This document shows, piece after piece, positions 16,488-25,650 of a stretch of 52,480 nucleotides of DNA. Origin of the DNA: Rufibacter roseus. Lineage in GTDB: Bacteria > Bacteroidota > Bacteroidia > Cytophagales > Hymenobacteraceae. The stretch's first letter is position 1. Every line of letters starts with the position of its first letter. The position numbers and the translations under genes were made by a program. The DNA lies in NCBI RefSeq assembly GCF_001647285.1, contig NZ_LRML01000022.1, positions 1 to 52,480 on the forward strand. Reading direction: 5' to 3'. The notes under the pieces were generated by a model. It ran no database searches, was not told the DNA's origin, and worked only from the letters and a program-made list of their open reading frames with translations.

Positions 16488-18968
16488 ATGAAAAAAAGAG
16501 CCCTCTTTTTGCTGGGTCTGCTATGCCTTTGCCTTTTCTTTTCTATGGGCAGCTGGGCGCAAACCAATTCACCCGCACCTGCGGAGGCGCCTTCTAATGC
16601 TGGCGGCACAATTTCTGGAACCCTCACCGATTCTATCAGTGGCAAACCAGTTGAGTTCGCCACGGTGGCTCTTTTAAAAAGCGGCAACACCACTGCGGTA
16701 GCCGGTACCATGACCGATGCCCAGGGCAAATTCTACTTCCAGAACGTTCCTTTTGGCACCTACATAATGTCTTTTAGCTTTATTGGGTATAAAAGCAAAA
16801 CAAGCCAAGCATTTTCACTAACTCCAAGTAAGCCAAATGTAAAACTAGGGAATGTTTCTTTTGCACAAGCCTCCACAAATCTAGATGAAGTGACGGTTAC
16901 GAACCTACGGCCAACCATCACGCAGGAAGCAGATAAAATGGTGGTAAGCATAGAAGGCACAGCGCTGGCCTCCGGTAGAACTGCTTTTGATGTGCTGTCC
17001 AGAGCGCCGGGTGTTTTTGTGGATCAGGACGGGAACATTCAGTTGAATGGCCGTGGCGGCGTGACCGTGATGTTAGACGGTAAACTTACCTATATGTCGG
17101 CCTCTGATATAAGAAATTTGTTGCAGAGCATGTCGGCAGAGAACATTAAATACATAGAAATAATCTCTACCCCAAGCGCCAAGTTTGATGCCGAAGGTGC
17201 CTCTGGAATTCTGAACATCAACCTGAAAAAGAACGAACTGTATGGCATGAATGGCAGTGTTTTCACCACCGGAACTTACAATTTTAAGCAATGGGCAGGC
17301 ACGGTAGGCGGAAACGTAAACTATAAAGCGGGCAAATGGAATTCTTTCCTGAGTTTGGAGCACCTGAAACGTGCCTACAACCGCGACGGCACCTTTACCC
17401 GCGTGTTTTACGACGGCAAAGAGGCCACCTACTATGACCAAACCGCCTATGGGAAAAGTAAGAATCTGGGTCCGCCCAACTTCCGCGTTGGCACCGACTA
17501 CAGCCTAACTGATAAGCACAGCGTAGGCGCAATGGTGTACTTCAACCAGAACAAACGCTGGGAAAATTTTAACACCGCCACTTACATAGGAGACCAGCCC
17601 CAACTGCCTGAGCAGTATATCACGGCCAACAACTTCGTAGTGAATACCTTCCGGAACTTCACCAGCAACCTGCATTACGTAGGCAAGCTAGACACCTTGG
17701 GCACCACACTCTCCGCGGACATTGACTTTGTGAATATCTCTAACTGGGGCTACTCTAACTTTTATAACTACTTCGGGGCGGTTGGGGCAGCGCAACCCGC
17801 TAGAACTGACTTTCTGTATGCCGATTCAGAGAATGGGTTTGACATCTATTCAGGCAAAATTGACTTCGCCAAAACGTTTTCTAAACTGGGTAAAGTGGAG
17901 CTGGGGCTGAAAGCTAGCCATGTAGTATCAGACAACGACTCCCGCTTTTTCTTCAACAACGATGCTCTTGTGCTAGACCCCAGACGCACGAATCACTTCC
18001 TCTTTACAGAAAATATTTACGCTGGTTATGTGAACTGGAACCGGAAATTCGGAGAGAACTTTACCCTGCAGGCTGGGCTGAGAGCGGAGAATACAGTAAA
18101 CAAAGGCGAATTGCTTACCACCGGCGCAGAGAACTCACGCAATTACCTAAACCTGTTCCCCAGTCTGTTTGTGCAGCAGAAAGTTAACGATAACTACCAA
18201 ATCAGCTATAGCTACAGCCGGCGTATTCAGCGCCCCAACTACGGTCACCTGAATCCCTTTGTAATTTATCGTGACCCATACACGTATTGGGAAGGCAACC
18301 CCTATCTGCAGCCCCAACTCACCAATGCCATTGGCATAACACAAACTTTCAAAAAGAACTATAGTTTGGTGCTGAACTTTCAGCAACTGCAAAACGTGAT
18401 TTCAGAACTTCCAAGAATTGTTCCGGAAGACACCTTGACGGTGTACTACATGGGCAACGTAGATGATTCCAAGAACTTCAGTCTATCGGCTATAGCTCCA
18501 GTCAAAATCACGAAGAAGTGGGACACCAATAACACTTTCACCGTTTCTTACAACGAGTTCAGAATGATGGTAACTGAGGGGCAGCGGTTGGTCAATAAGA
18601 ACGTGCTGTACACTTTCCAGACAAACCAGAACATTCTGCTGCCCAAAGATTTTATGCTTGAAGTAAACGGGGTAGTGCGGAGCAGAGGAGTATCCGGACT
18701 TTACGTCATTCAGCCTATGTGGTGGGTGCACCTGGGGGTACGGAAGAGTTTCATGAACAAAAAGCTGGACGTGAACCTAAACGTGAATGATGTCTTCAGA
18801 ACCTACCGCCTTCGTTTTGACACAAGCTTGGGCAGAAACGTTAACAACTTTGACCAATACTTCTTCTCTCAGAACATTGGAATTACCTTACGCTACCATT
18901 TCAGCCGTGGCCAGAAGTTCGACCCCAAACGCAGAAACAACAACCTGGAAGAATTGAACCGCACCTAA
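16488..18968 (+). CDS. Outer-membrane beta-barrel family protein (TonB-dependent receptor-like)
   Basis: The 826-residue protein has a cleavable signal peptide (ending SMGSWAQ) and a CarboxypepD_reg-like domain at about 38-125 (GTISGTLTDSISGKPVEFA). A plug-like segment at about 140-245 includes LDEVTV, VLSRAPGVFVDQDGNI and SAKFDAEGASGILNI. A long barrel of the OMP_b-brl_3 type ends in aromatic strands (NIGITLRYHF). The family lies in the outer membrane and is related to TonB-dependent receptors; its substrate is unknown. No SusD partner is adjacent, so this is not a standard glycan-uptake pair. Confidence 0.85.
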   Translation: MKKRALFLLGLLCLCLFFSMGSWAQTNSPAPAEAPSNAGGTISGTLTDSISGKPVEFATVALLKSGNTTAVAGTMTDAQGKFYFQNVPFGTYIMSFSFIGYKSKTSQAFSLTPSKPNVKLGNVSFAQASTNLDEVTVTNLRPTITQEADKMVVSIEGTALASGRTAFDVLSRAPGVFVDQDGNIQLNGRGGVTVMLDGKLTYMSASDIRNLLQSMSAENIKYIEIISTPSAKFDAEGASGILNINLKKNELYGMNGSVFTTGTYNFKQWAGTVGGNVNYKAGKWNSFLSLEHLKRAYNRDGTFTRVFYDGKEATYYDQTAYGKSKNLGPPNFRVGTDYSLTDKHSVGAMVYFNQNKRWENFNTATYIGDQPQLPEQYITANNFVVNTFRNFTSNLHYVGKLDTLGTTLSADIDFVNISNWGYSNFYNYFGAVGAAQPARTDFLYADSENGFDIYSGKIDFAKTFSKLGKVELGLKASHVVSDNDSRFFFNNDALVLDPRRTNHFLFTENIYAGYVNWNRKFGENFTLQAGLRAENTVNKGELLTTGAENSRNYLNLFPSLFVQQKVNDNYQISYSYSRRIQRPNYGHLNPFVIYRDPYTYWEGNPYLQPQLTNAIGITQTFKKNYSLVLNFQQLQNVISELPRIVPEDTLTVYYMGNVDDSKNFSLSAIAPVKITKKWDTNNTFTVSYNEFRMMVTEGQRLVNKNVLYTFQTNQNILLPKDFMLEVNGVVRSRGVSGLYVIQPMWWVHLGVRKSFMNKKLDVNLNVNDVFRTYRLRFDTSLGRNVNNFDQYFFSQNIGITLRYHFSRGQKFDPKRRNNNLEELNRT

Positions 18969-19007
18969 CATTCGCGAAGACTAAAAAGAGTTGGTTTATT
19001 TGGTTTG

Positions 19008-19053
19008 CTCCCGTTTTAGGCTCATTTTCCAAAAAGTAGCCGAAAAACGGGAG
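19008..19053. repeat. Palindromic repeat family A / terminator
   Basis: CTCCCGTTTTAGGCT pairs with AGCCGAAAAACGGGAG around an AT-rich centre, 40 bases after the receptor stop, and is likely also its terminator. Confidence 0.7.
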
Positions 19054-19298
19054 TTTCTCTTTTTAAGGAAACATTATGTTAGAGGGTTAGATTCTTATAA
19101 ATGGCTTTCTCGCACACGCATTCCCAATATTCCCCCTTTGATGGGGGCGAAGGGGGATGTTTACACAGAAGTGTCCACGCATTGGGGATGACATTGGCAC
19201 AGACACTGGCAGGTCTTTTGAGAAGAAGGTAATGAAAGGGAGAAGTATAAGTTCTGTAGAGATCAGGCACAGCCTTGTTTTCCACGCTTAACTCAAAT

Positions 19299-19339
19299 CT
19301 GTTTTTGACCTGTTTTTCAAATAAAAGGCTGAAAATACA
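19299..19339. repeat. Palindromic repeat family A (diverged)
   Basis: TCTGTTTTTGACCTG followed by AGGCTGAAAATACA is a degraded copy of the family, next to the end of the minus-strand gene at 19365. Confidence 0.5.
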
Positions 19340-19364
19340 AAGAAACAAACTTTGATAAGAGATA

Positions 19365-19700
19365 CTAGATCTGCAAAGGCAACTCCTCGCCAGTCATCAC
19401 GAAATAAAAGTTCTGAAGTTGGTGCACGTATTCAACTGGGGCGCTGGTGGCAATGTAGCCGCCGTTAAAGACTATTTCTTTATAGTCAGGGTCTAGCGCC
19501 CATTGGCTTAGTTCTGGGAAAGAATACTCGTGCTCTAATTCGTTGTAATTGGCGCCGGTGAGCCAGTCTTTTGTGAGCGGAACCGGAGTGTAGTGCGCCC
19601 CTTCGCCCTGAATGATGGAGATAAGTTTTTCTGCATCAAGAAGTACGGGAACCCCTCCCTCATAAATTACATTCCCTAACCGTAATTCACTCGCTTGCAT
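19365..19700 (-). CDS. Small phage-type hypothetical protein
   Basis: The 111-residue protein has the pattern of a Bacteroidota family often found in prophages and scattered in chromosomes: an N-terminal ELRLGNVIYEGG, a middle PVPLTKDWL, and a C-terminal VEYVHQLQNFYFVMTGEEL. Function is unknown. No other phage gene is near it, so it is probably a resident single gene. The start ATG is preceded by a region without better alternatives. Confidence 0.7.
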   Translation of the reverse strand: MQASELRLGNVIYEGGVPVLLDAEKLISIIQGEGAHYTPVPLTKDWLTGANYNELEHEYSFPELSQWALDPDYKEIVFNGGYIATSAPVEYVHQLQNFYFVMTGEELPLQI

Positions 19701-19773
19701 GCCGCAATATACACCATTCTTGTTTAGAATTCCTGAAGAGCGCTAACTTACCTGTAGTGATAAAAGGGTTTCT

Positions 19774-20484
19774 TTAAGTATAACTGCTTGTGTCTAAATC
19801 TTCTGAATTGTAGAAACCAAAATTACCAGGTAGCAGAGAATCAATGAGTGGCTGCTGAGTTGGCTCATATATAAGTTCGCCCTTCAGAAGGAATTTATTC
19901 ACGTCCAGCATTACCTCATAAATGGGTGTATGCACGTGCATGGGAATTTTGAAAAGGCGCTCGTCGCGTTTATCAAAAGGGGTGGCCACTTTAGAATCGA
20001 ACAGGTAGGGCCATAAGGTTTTGGAGCAGCTAATAGCTATACGGTGAATTTGGTGGTCTTCAAAATATTCTTGCAACCGACCATTGATGTTATCAAAAAA
20101 CTCAACTGTCTCGCCAAGTCTTACCCGTGATCCTGCTCTTGATTTACCTTTTGTTTTCAGATATTTAATCTGGCTTTTACCTTGTTTCTTCCGGACCATG
20201 TACGAACGGAAAACCTTATGGTCCAGGTTGTGGCCATCTTCGTAATAACCCATGGCGCAGTTTCCAGCCTGAATCAAAACAACCACATACTGCACCCCAC
20301 CTTCAGGTAAATTTTGACCAGGAGGGGACAGTACTATGGGTAACCGGAAAAATACCTGCTCATTCCCTGCTTCGTCTAATAAGACTAGGCGGTGTTTCTC
20401 ATAGTCGTACTGGTAAGAAATTCCACTGTCTTGAATATGTTGAAGCAGTTGTGCAGAGGAGTCTCTGGAAAGGAAACGGTTCAT
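19774..20484 (-). CDS. Possible bVLRF1-like (Vms1/eRF1-fold) protein
   Basis: The ATG at 20484 (MNRFLSRDSSAQLL) was preferred over a longer reading whose leader is not protein-like. The 236-residue protein has a segment RSYMVRKKQGKSQIKY followed by TKGKSRAGSRVRLGE, then helix-rich NINGRLQEYF and the strand HRIAISCSKTLWPYLF. This order resembles the bacterial VLRF1 domain, where a basic KKQGxxQ loop precedes an eRF1-like core that releases peptidyl-tRNA from stalled ribosomes. The resemblance is from memory, so the call is tentative. If true, it would be cytoplasmic and part of ribosome-associated quality control. Otherwise it is a hypothetical protein. Confidence 0.5.
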   Translation of the reverse strand: MNRFLSRDSSAQLLQHIQDSGISYQYDYEKHRLVLLDEAGNEQVFFRLPIVLSPPGQNLPEGGVQYVVVLIQAGNCAMGYYEDGHNLDHKVFRSYMVRKKQGKSQIKYLKTKGKSRAGSRVRLGETVEFFDNINGRLQEYFEDHQIHRIAISCSKTLWPYLFDSKVATPFDKRDERLFKIPMHVHTPIYEVMLDVNKFLLKGELIYEPTQQPLIDSLLPGNFGFYNSEDLDTSSYT

Positions 20485-20561
20485 GTTTTTTGCATACGGA
20501 TTTCCGTGGGTGCAAATACGGAAATTGCCTCCATATCTGTAGCAGAAGGGCAAACTGTCTG

Positions 20562-20603
20562 GCTGTTTTCAGGCTGTTTTTCTAAAAATAGGCCTAAAAC
20601 AGC
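20562..20603. repeat. Palindromic repeat family A
   Basis: GCTGTTTTCAGGCTGTTTTT and AAAAATAGGCCTAAAACAGC form one of the best-conserved copies of the family. Confidence 0.75.
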
Positions 20604-21251
20604 TATGGCGTGGAGCATACTTCAGGAACTTGTGAACCAGTATATTCTAAACTGAAGGAAAATTCAGCAACAGAAAACCAATAATCGCCCTCTATTGCTC
20701 ATGTTGTAGAGAAGAAATTTAACCTGCCGCAAGCTTCCAGCTTGTGGCTTACATGGTGAAAGCTTTCAGCTTTCGTGGCAGAGCAGGAAAAAAAGGCAAG
20801 TTGAAAAATTGTCCCATAAAAGCCCCAAGTTAAAAACTTGAAGCAGAATTGCTTCTAATAAAGGCTACAGCACTTTAAATACGGCAGCCTTTTTCAGTAC
20901 AAGATCACTTAATAAGAGAAATCATTCCCCTACCTCTTTCAAAGGGGTAGGGCTGTTAAGTTCTCACCATAAGAGGTTGCTCTTCCGGATTTGCAATCCG
21001 GAAGCGTGTATCTAGGGGATTTGTAATCCCCGTTGCTGCGCCATAAAACGGAAAAGCCGCGGATTGCAAATCCGCAGGATACTCAAGTTCGGGATTGCAA
21101 ATCCCGAACAGCGGAGAACTTAACGGCCCTACCTTCAAAGGGGGACGAAATGCGTAGGGACACGAGCAGATGCTTGCGCCAGGTAAATTGTCTCTAACTG
21201 TAGTTGAAGAAACATCTAAACTTAACCTAAAGCTGCTGCTCCTAGTTATCT
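20604..21251. other. Gene-free repeat-rich region
   Basis: The gap holds short REP-like units near 20716-20785 (GCAAGCTTCCAGCTTG and GAAAGCTTTCAGCTTTCG), the composite palindromic element at 20944-21135, and a diverged arm of the 10427-10506 repeat at 21161-21182. I see no coding sequence; the minus-strand frame at 20956-21303 crosses the repeats and is rejected. Confidence 0.65.
20944..21135. repeat. Composite palindromic element (MITE/REP cluster)
   Basis: Terminal inverted repeats GTAGGGCTGTTAAGTTCTC (left) and GAGAACTTAACGGCCCTACC (right) enclose four small hairpins built on GGATTTGCAATCC: TCCGGATTTGCAATCCGGA (20984-21002), GGGGATTTGTAATCCCC (21015-21031), GCGGATTGCAAATCCGC (21059-21075) and CGGGATTGCAAATCCCG (21090-21106). 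This looks like a small non-autonomous mobile or REP-type element. Confidence 0.75.
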
Positions 21252-21803
21252 TTAGAATGGCTCGTGGTATAGAATCGACTTGGAGCACATTTCCAACACA
21301 CATTCCTGCAGCAACAGTTGGCTTGTAGACTTTTCCGCAATGACTGGGAAAACGGTGTCTACAATGGCGGGTATGCCTAGTGCCAGACCCAGTTGCTCAG
21401 CAACGGCAAATGCTCCCATAGAGTTGAAGTTGGACAGGTACACCTGATGCAGGTCTTGCCATGGGCCTTTCGCGCTGCCAGACACTGCTATAAAATCGCC
21501 TAAGGCTTGCCGTGCTTTGCCCGCTATTTGCCCAAGCAGTTGCCGCATATCTGAGGGTTCTCGCCCAATTATCTTGAACAGCTCCCGGGCTTTTTCCTCG
21601 TGCTCCTGTTCCTGAAGAGCCATTTCCGCCAGGTACTGTTTTATGTGCGGTTCCTCAATTTTCTCAACGGTGTCTTCCACCAGTTTGCGGCAAGAAGATT
21701 GCGTCAGGAGCAGGTTGTCAAACCAGGCTTTGGCGCGGTCCAGCTGGTTTTCGCGGGTTTCTTGGTCCAGTTCAACAAGGGTGATTTTGGTAGAGGATTC
21801 CAT
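21252..21803 (-). CDS. Ferritin-like helical protein
   Basis: The 183-residue protein is predicted to be almost all helical. The segment IKQYLAEMALQEQEHEEKARELF carries an ExxH pattern like that of ferritin-like diiron or DUF892-type proteins, and a second helix pair (GAFAVAEQLGLALGIPAI, LLLQECVLEM) could complete a four-helix bundle. I do not recognise an exact family. It starts 6 bases after the sugar dehydrogenase gene, so the two form an operon, with this gene second. It has no signal peptide. Confidence 0.6.
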   Translation of the reverse strand: MESSTKITLVELDQETRENQLDRAKAWFDNLLLTQSSCRKLVEDTVEKIEEPHIKQYLAEMALQEQEHEEKARELFKIIGREPSDMRQLLGQIAGKARQALGDFIAVSGSAKGPWQDLHQVYLSNFNSMGAFAVAEQLGLALGIPAIVDTVFPVIAEKSTSQLLLQECVLEMCSKSILYHEPF

Positions 21804-21809
21804 TCTGAT

Positions 21810-23294
21810 TTATTTTCTGGTTACTTTCCATAGAACACCGGTGTGGGCAAAGGCCAGCATGTTGCCAGGCGTTACCTTGGCCACACCAAAATCTAATACA
21901 TACAAACTGCCGTCGGGGCCGAACTTACAGGAAACCGGTCGCTCAATGCCGCCACCGCCTACCGATGAGGCAGGACCCATGGTTTTGTTATGGAGGAAAG
22001 GTTCTGCCGTACCCTTGTTTACATCTACCCGAATCACTCTGAAACCATGGTCTAGATCTTCGGGGCGGGGTGAGTTCAAGGGAGCTAATGTGCCCCATTC
22101 AGCCACGAAGAGTTCTCCTTTATAGCCAAAGGCATCGGAACGGCAAAAATCCATTTTGCACATACAGGAGTGGGGCTTTTCTAAGAAGGCTGCAGGACCA
22201 GCCCACTTCGGCGGATTCTCGATCAACAGCTCAGCGGCTTTCCCGCGGCTTGGCAGGTGTGAAGGGTGATTTACCGGCAGCCCGTCTCCGCAGATATCAG
22301 GGAAGCCGTACCAGTCTGGGGTTTTCACAGAACCAAATGGTTCACGTGCTTTTTTAATGTGCCATATACGGTCTGGATCATTGGCGATGGCACGCTCTCC
22401 TTTTTCCTCAAAGTCATTGTCGGTTACATACAGTTCTCCGTCATCGTTAATGGCCATGCCGAAAGGGTTGCGGATTCCCCACGCCAACAGCTCCACATCA
22501 GTTCCATCGGGGCGTGAGCGCCAGACAGCGGAGTTACAGAAGAGCTCTCCTTTTACTACTTCGCCTTTCTTAGCCGGTGTACCAAATGGTTTGAACGCCC
22601 CAGACTCCACCATGTAAGGGTAAGGCATTCTGGGGTCGCGGCTCCTAACATTGTTCCCTGTCAAGGTTACGTCTTGCCCCGGTACATCATGCGCATTTGG
22701 GTGCTTGGCTAAATCTACAGTAAAGCCAGCGGGTAGAGCCACGCCCTGTTGCGTCACTGAACCGTTCCCGAAGTACATTAGGCCATCAGGCCCAAAAACT
22801 GGCCCGCCTGGTTCATGCCAGCCTCCGCTGGGCAAGGCATCAATCAATATTTTCATTTCACCGGTTTCTAAACTGTACCGCACCACCTGCATGTGGTAGC
22901 CGCCTTTTAAGGTAAAATAGAGATCGCCATTGTGCCATGTAACGCTCCGAGGACCCGCCTGCACATTCATTGTAATGGCCTCGGTTTCGCCAGAAGGCTT
23001 GCGCACTAAAATTCGGGCGGGCATGTAAGGGCGGGTGGGCCAAGAGCTGCCGCCCTCGCTCACGAAAATGGTGCCGTCAGGGGCAAAGGAAACATCGGTG
23101 GGGAAGGAGAGGCCTACCATTACCGGCTCAACGGTATAACCTTCTGGCACTACCACGTCTGAGGCATTGATAACCGGACGGGCAGGCGTTGGTAAATTTT
23201 GTAAGATTGACCCCGAGGCGGTGCCGTTCTTCAAGGTGCTTTTGGAAATGGAGAATCCAGTGTTCTTGCGTAAAGAAGCGTAGTCAGTTGCCAT
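21810..23294 (-). CDS. PQQ-type sugar dehydrogenase (sorbosone dehydrogenase-like)
   Basis: This 494-residue beta-propeller protein has blade motifs such as LSFPTDVSFAPDGTIFVSEGG, GWHEPGGPVFGPDGLMYFGNG, AWGIRNPFGMAINDDGELYVTDND and VSCKFGPDGSLYVLDFG. The order matches the sorbosone/glucose dehydrogenase-like propellers that use PQQ in the periplasm. Here no signal peptide is visible, which is odd for the family; a start further upstream is not available. The catalytic His and Arg residues cannot be assigned confidently. It is the first gene of a two-gene unit with the ferritin-like protein. Confidence 0.75.
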   Translation of the reverse strand: MATDYASLRKNTGFSISKSTLKNGTASGSILQNLPTPARPVINASDVVVPEGYTVEPVMVGLSFPTDVSFAPDGTIFVSEGGSSWPTRPYMPARILVRKPSGETEAITMNVQAGPRSVTWHNGDLYFTLKGGYHMQVVRYSLETGEMKILIDALPSGGWHEPGGPVFGPDGLMYFGNGSVTQQGVALPAGFTVDLAKHPNAHDVPGQDVTLTGNNVRSRDPRMPYPYMVESGAFKPFGTPAKKGEVVKGELFCNSAVWRSRPDGTDVELLAWGIRNPFGMAINDDGELYVTDNDFEEKGERAIANDPDRIWHIKKAREPFGSVKTPDWYGFPDICGDGLPVNHPSHLPSRGKAAELLIENPPKWAGPAAFLEKPHSCMCKMDFCRSDAFGYKGELFVAEWGTLAPLNSPRPEDLDHGFRVIRVDVNKGTAEPFLHNKTMGPASSVGGGGIERPVSCKFGPDGSLYVLDFGVAKVTPGNMLAFAHTGVLWKVTRK

Positions 23295-23361
23295 GAATAT
23301 AGGTTTTATATGGTTAGTACAGCTGATCTCTAGTGTTATGCTGGCTTTCTCTCCCTTTCTG

Positions 23362-24000
23362 CTATGCGTTTCTAGGCAATGGACTGCCCTTCTTTACCAG
23401 AAGTTGTATAAACCAGCTTAGAAAAAGAGCAAAAAGAATAACTGTGCCGGCCATTAGATTCGTGTCTAAGGTGCTGGCATAACTCCCCACGTAGGAGTAA
23501 AGCAGAGAAATGACGGTATGCCCAATAAAAGAGTATAGGAAAAAGGAGCTGAAAGCCACAGAAGTGGTGCCGGAAACTACGGAAACAGCCTCTGACAGAA
23601 TAGGTATAGCCTTTGAGATGGCAATAGCGGTATCGCCGAATCTGCGGAAGAGGTGGTCGCTCATTTCCCGCTCTTTCTGTGTAAAGAGTTTATTCAGGTA
23701 GGGGGAGGCTTTGCGGCCAATTATGAACCCAAGGCAGGAGGAACATAGTCCGGCGCCAAGAGATAGCAGCATACCTGGCAGAAAACCCAACACTTTCCCG
23801 TTCAGAATCATAATTAGGCTAGAGGGCACGGGAAGTACCACATCAAACGTGAGAAAGAAAGAGCTGAAAGCAGTGTACATGAGCACAGACTGGGTATCGC
23901 CTAATTTCTCTTCTACAAAACTTTCCACACCTCCAAACAACAGAAAGGCCGAAATAATAAGTAGGCAGCAAAAGATGAACGTGAATACCAGTCTTTTCAT
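23362..24000 (-). CDS. VTT/DedA-family membrane protein
   Basis: The 212-residue protein has five to six hydrophobic segments and the VTT (SNARE-associated/DedA) core: VVLPVPSSLIMILNGKVLG, then LGAGLCSSCLGFIIGR, and FGDTAIAISKAIPILSEAVSVVSG. Members act as membrane lipid scramblases or flippases (DedA/TMEM41-VMP1 superfamily). No partner gene is adjacent and the substrate is unknown. Confidence 0.8.
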   Translation of the reverse strand: MKRLVFTFIFCCLLIISAFLLFGGVESFVEEKLGDTQSVLMYTAFSSFFLTFDVVLPVPSSLIMILNGKVLGFLPGMLLSLGAGLCSSCLGFIIGRKASPYLNKLFTQKEREMSDHLFRRFGDTAIAISKAIPILSEAVSVVSGTTSVAFSSFFLYSFIGHTVISLLYSYVGSYASTLDTNLMAGTVILFALFLSWFIQLLVKKGSPLPRNA

Positions 24001-24237
24001 AGGCGGTTTATGAAGGATTTGGTCATATGAAACATCAAGAAGGCTTTTGCTCCTCTTTTACTTCCTTCGGCACTACCTTAGAGCAGTTTCAGTTCTTTAT
24101 ATACGGGAACGATGCAATGACAGCTAAGTTTATTTCTAATTGATTAGCAGTGTATAAAAGGTATGAAACCATTGATTGTCGGTTTTATACGTTGATGTTC
24201 AATTAAATAAAATTATCCGGAGAGGAGTAGGCTGCAA

Positions 24238-25530
24238 CTAAAGTTCTTTTCTAGCCTTCTGAACCAATTCTTTGACAAAAAGAATATCTGCCTGACTTTT
24301 CATTTCTTTTTCTGAGCCCTCTTCTAAAGCTACCAAGGACATTTCATACAGGTCTTTGTACTTATTTTCCTCATCATGTCTGCTTAATTTATGAATGAGG
24401 TCTATAAGTCTGCCTTGTAAGGTTACGTCTTGGGTGGAGTAGGCCCTGATGCTGGCTGTGCACAGGTAAAAAATGTTTTCATAAGGAATTGGCAGATAAA
24501 TAATGCTGGCGGTGCCGTCTTCATGCCTCACCACTTTTTGCCCTTTTAGCTGTTGCAGCCTGCAGAGTAAATCAGAAAGATAGTCAACAGCATGTATGGC
24601 GGTGCCAGGGTCATTCACAGCTGGGCTCAGGGCTTTAACCGCTATTTCTGTCAGGTGCTTAAAGCCATAAAAGATGTTTTCATCCACGTTCTCCTGGTGC
24701 CGGATAATCACATTTTCTTCCAGTACTTCCTGAATGGTATCGGTTAGGGGCTGGTTAATTTCAAGAAACGGCTCGCCTTTGAGCAGGTACATGCCTTGGT
24801 GTTTTAGCAGCCTTATTTTCAGTTGATGTTTCTTAGATGATTTTAAAAATTCTTTCGTTGTAACGGTGTCAAAATAGCCCGAATCCCAAGCGTTGACAAG
24901 AGTGAATTCTTCTTGTTCTTTCCATTCATGATAATAGGTGCCGCTGTTCAATTCTTTGTCCAAGGCGTCTCTGGTGATGCGGTAACGGCTGTTGAGAATG
25001 TTGCCAATCTGAATTTCGTTTGAAATTTTATGAATAAAGTAAATAAAAGAGATAACGCTGGCGAAGCCCAGGATCATACCTACTTCAACCGACAGAAGCG
25101 GTACTTTGGGTCCGGTATTTAGTGTTTCAATGTTGCTGATAGCCACAGCAATAAAACAAATGCTCCCAATGATGACACCCAGTACAATTTGATTTCCCTT
25201 CTTGCTGACCAAGTCTGGCAGTAGCCTTGGTGAAAAACTTGAAGTTATCTGGCTGAGAACAATCATGACCATGGCGAACATGAACGTAACCAAACTGATA
25301 AGACCAGTCAGAAATGATGAAAGCAGGGAACGGGCAGTGTTTGGGTTGTCTATTTTCAGAAACGGAACTTTGTTCATGAGAGCTTCGCCCACCCCAATAT
25401 TGTCTAAGTAAGAAATACCAAAGGAGAGTGAAATTAACCCTACGGTGATCAAGATAGGGTAGAAGGATATGCTGGTGGTAATTTGAATGTAAGCCTTTTT
25501 GAATGAGTACTTGATTTTAGCTAGAGGCAT
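24238..25530 (-). CDS. DUF2254 membrane protein
   Basis: The 430-residue protein has four N-terminal membrane segments (about 20-40, 65-95, 115-135 and 145-165) with the family motif FMFAMVMIVLSQITSSFSPRLLPDLVSKKGNQIVLG. A soluble C-terminal half with two beta-rich subdomains follows, containing AVKALSPAVNDPGTAIHAVDYL, the most conserved DUF2254 segment. Function of the family is unknown; the PAVNDPxTA loop may bind a ligand or regulate a channel. Confidence 0.85.
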   Translation of the reverse strand: MPLAKIKYSFKKAYIQITTSISFYPILITVGLISLSFGISYLDNIGVGEALMNKVPFLKIDNPNTARSLLSSFLTGLISLVTFMFAMVMIVLSQITSSFSPRLLPDLVSKKGNQIVLGVIIGSICFIAVAISNIETLNTGPKVPLLSVEVGMILGFASVISFIYFIHKISNEIQIGNILNSRYRITRDALDKELNSGTYYHEWKEQEEFTLVNAWDSGYFDTVTTKEFLKSSKKHQLKIRLLKHQGMYLLKGEPFLEINQPLTDTIQEVLEENVIIRHQENVDENIFYGFKHLTEIAVKALSPAVNDPGTAIHAVDYLSDLLCRLQQLKGQKVVRHEDGTASIIYLPIPYENIFYLCTASIRAYSTQDVTLQGRLIDLIHKLSRHDEENKYKDLYEMSLVALEEGSEKEMKSQADILFVKELVQKARKEL

Positions 25531-25650
25531 AGAATGAAATTACTCAGGTTACTTTACAGTATTAAAGGACAATCTCCATCGCGCTGCCCTAGATTATTTA
25601 TTGCAGTGAGCAGCAGATGGTCATACTTGGGGTGAACCCTATAGAAAAGA

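Larger units (their letters stand above)
18969..19364. other. Gene-free region with repeats
   Basis: This gap of about 400 bases holds a strong family A palindrome at 19008-19053, a short CCCCCTTTGATGGGGG-type repeat near 19133, and a decayed family A copy at 19299-19339. No ORF in it looks coding. Confidence 0.6.

Noticed and set aside
20956..21303. Minus-strand ORF of 115 codons
   Set aside because: It reads through the composite palindromic element and is an artefact of the repeats.
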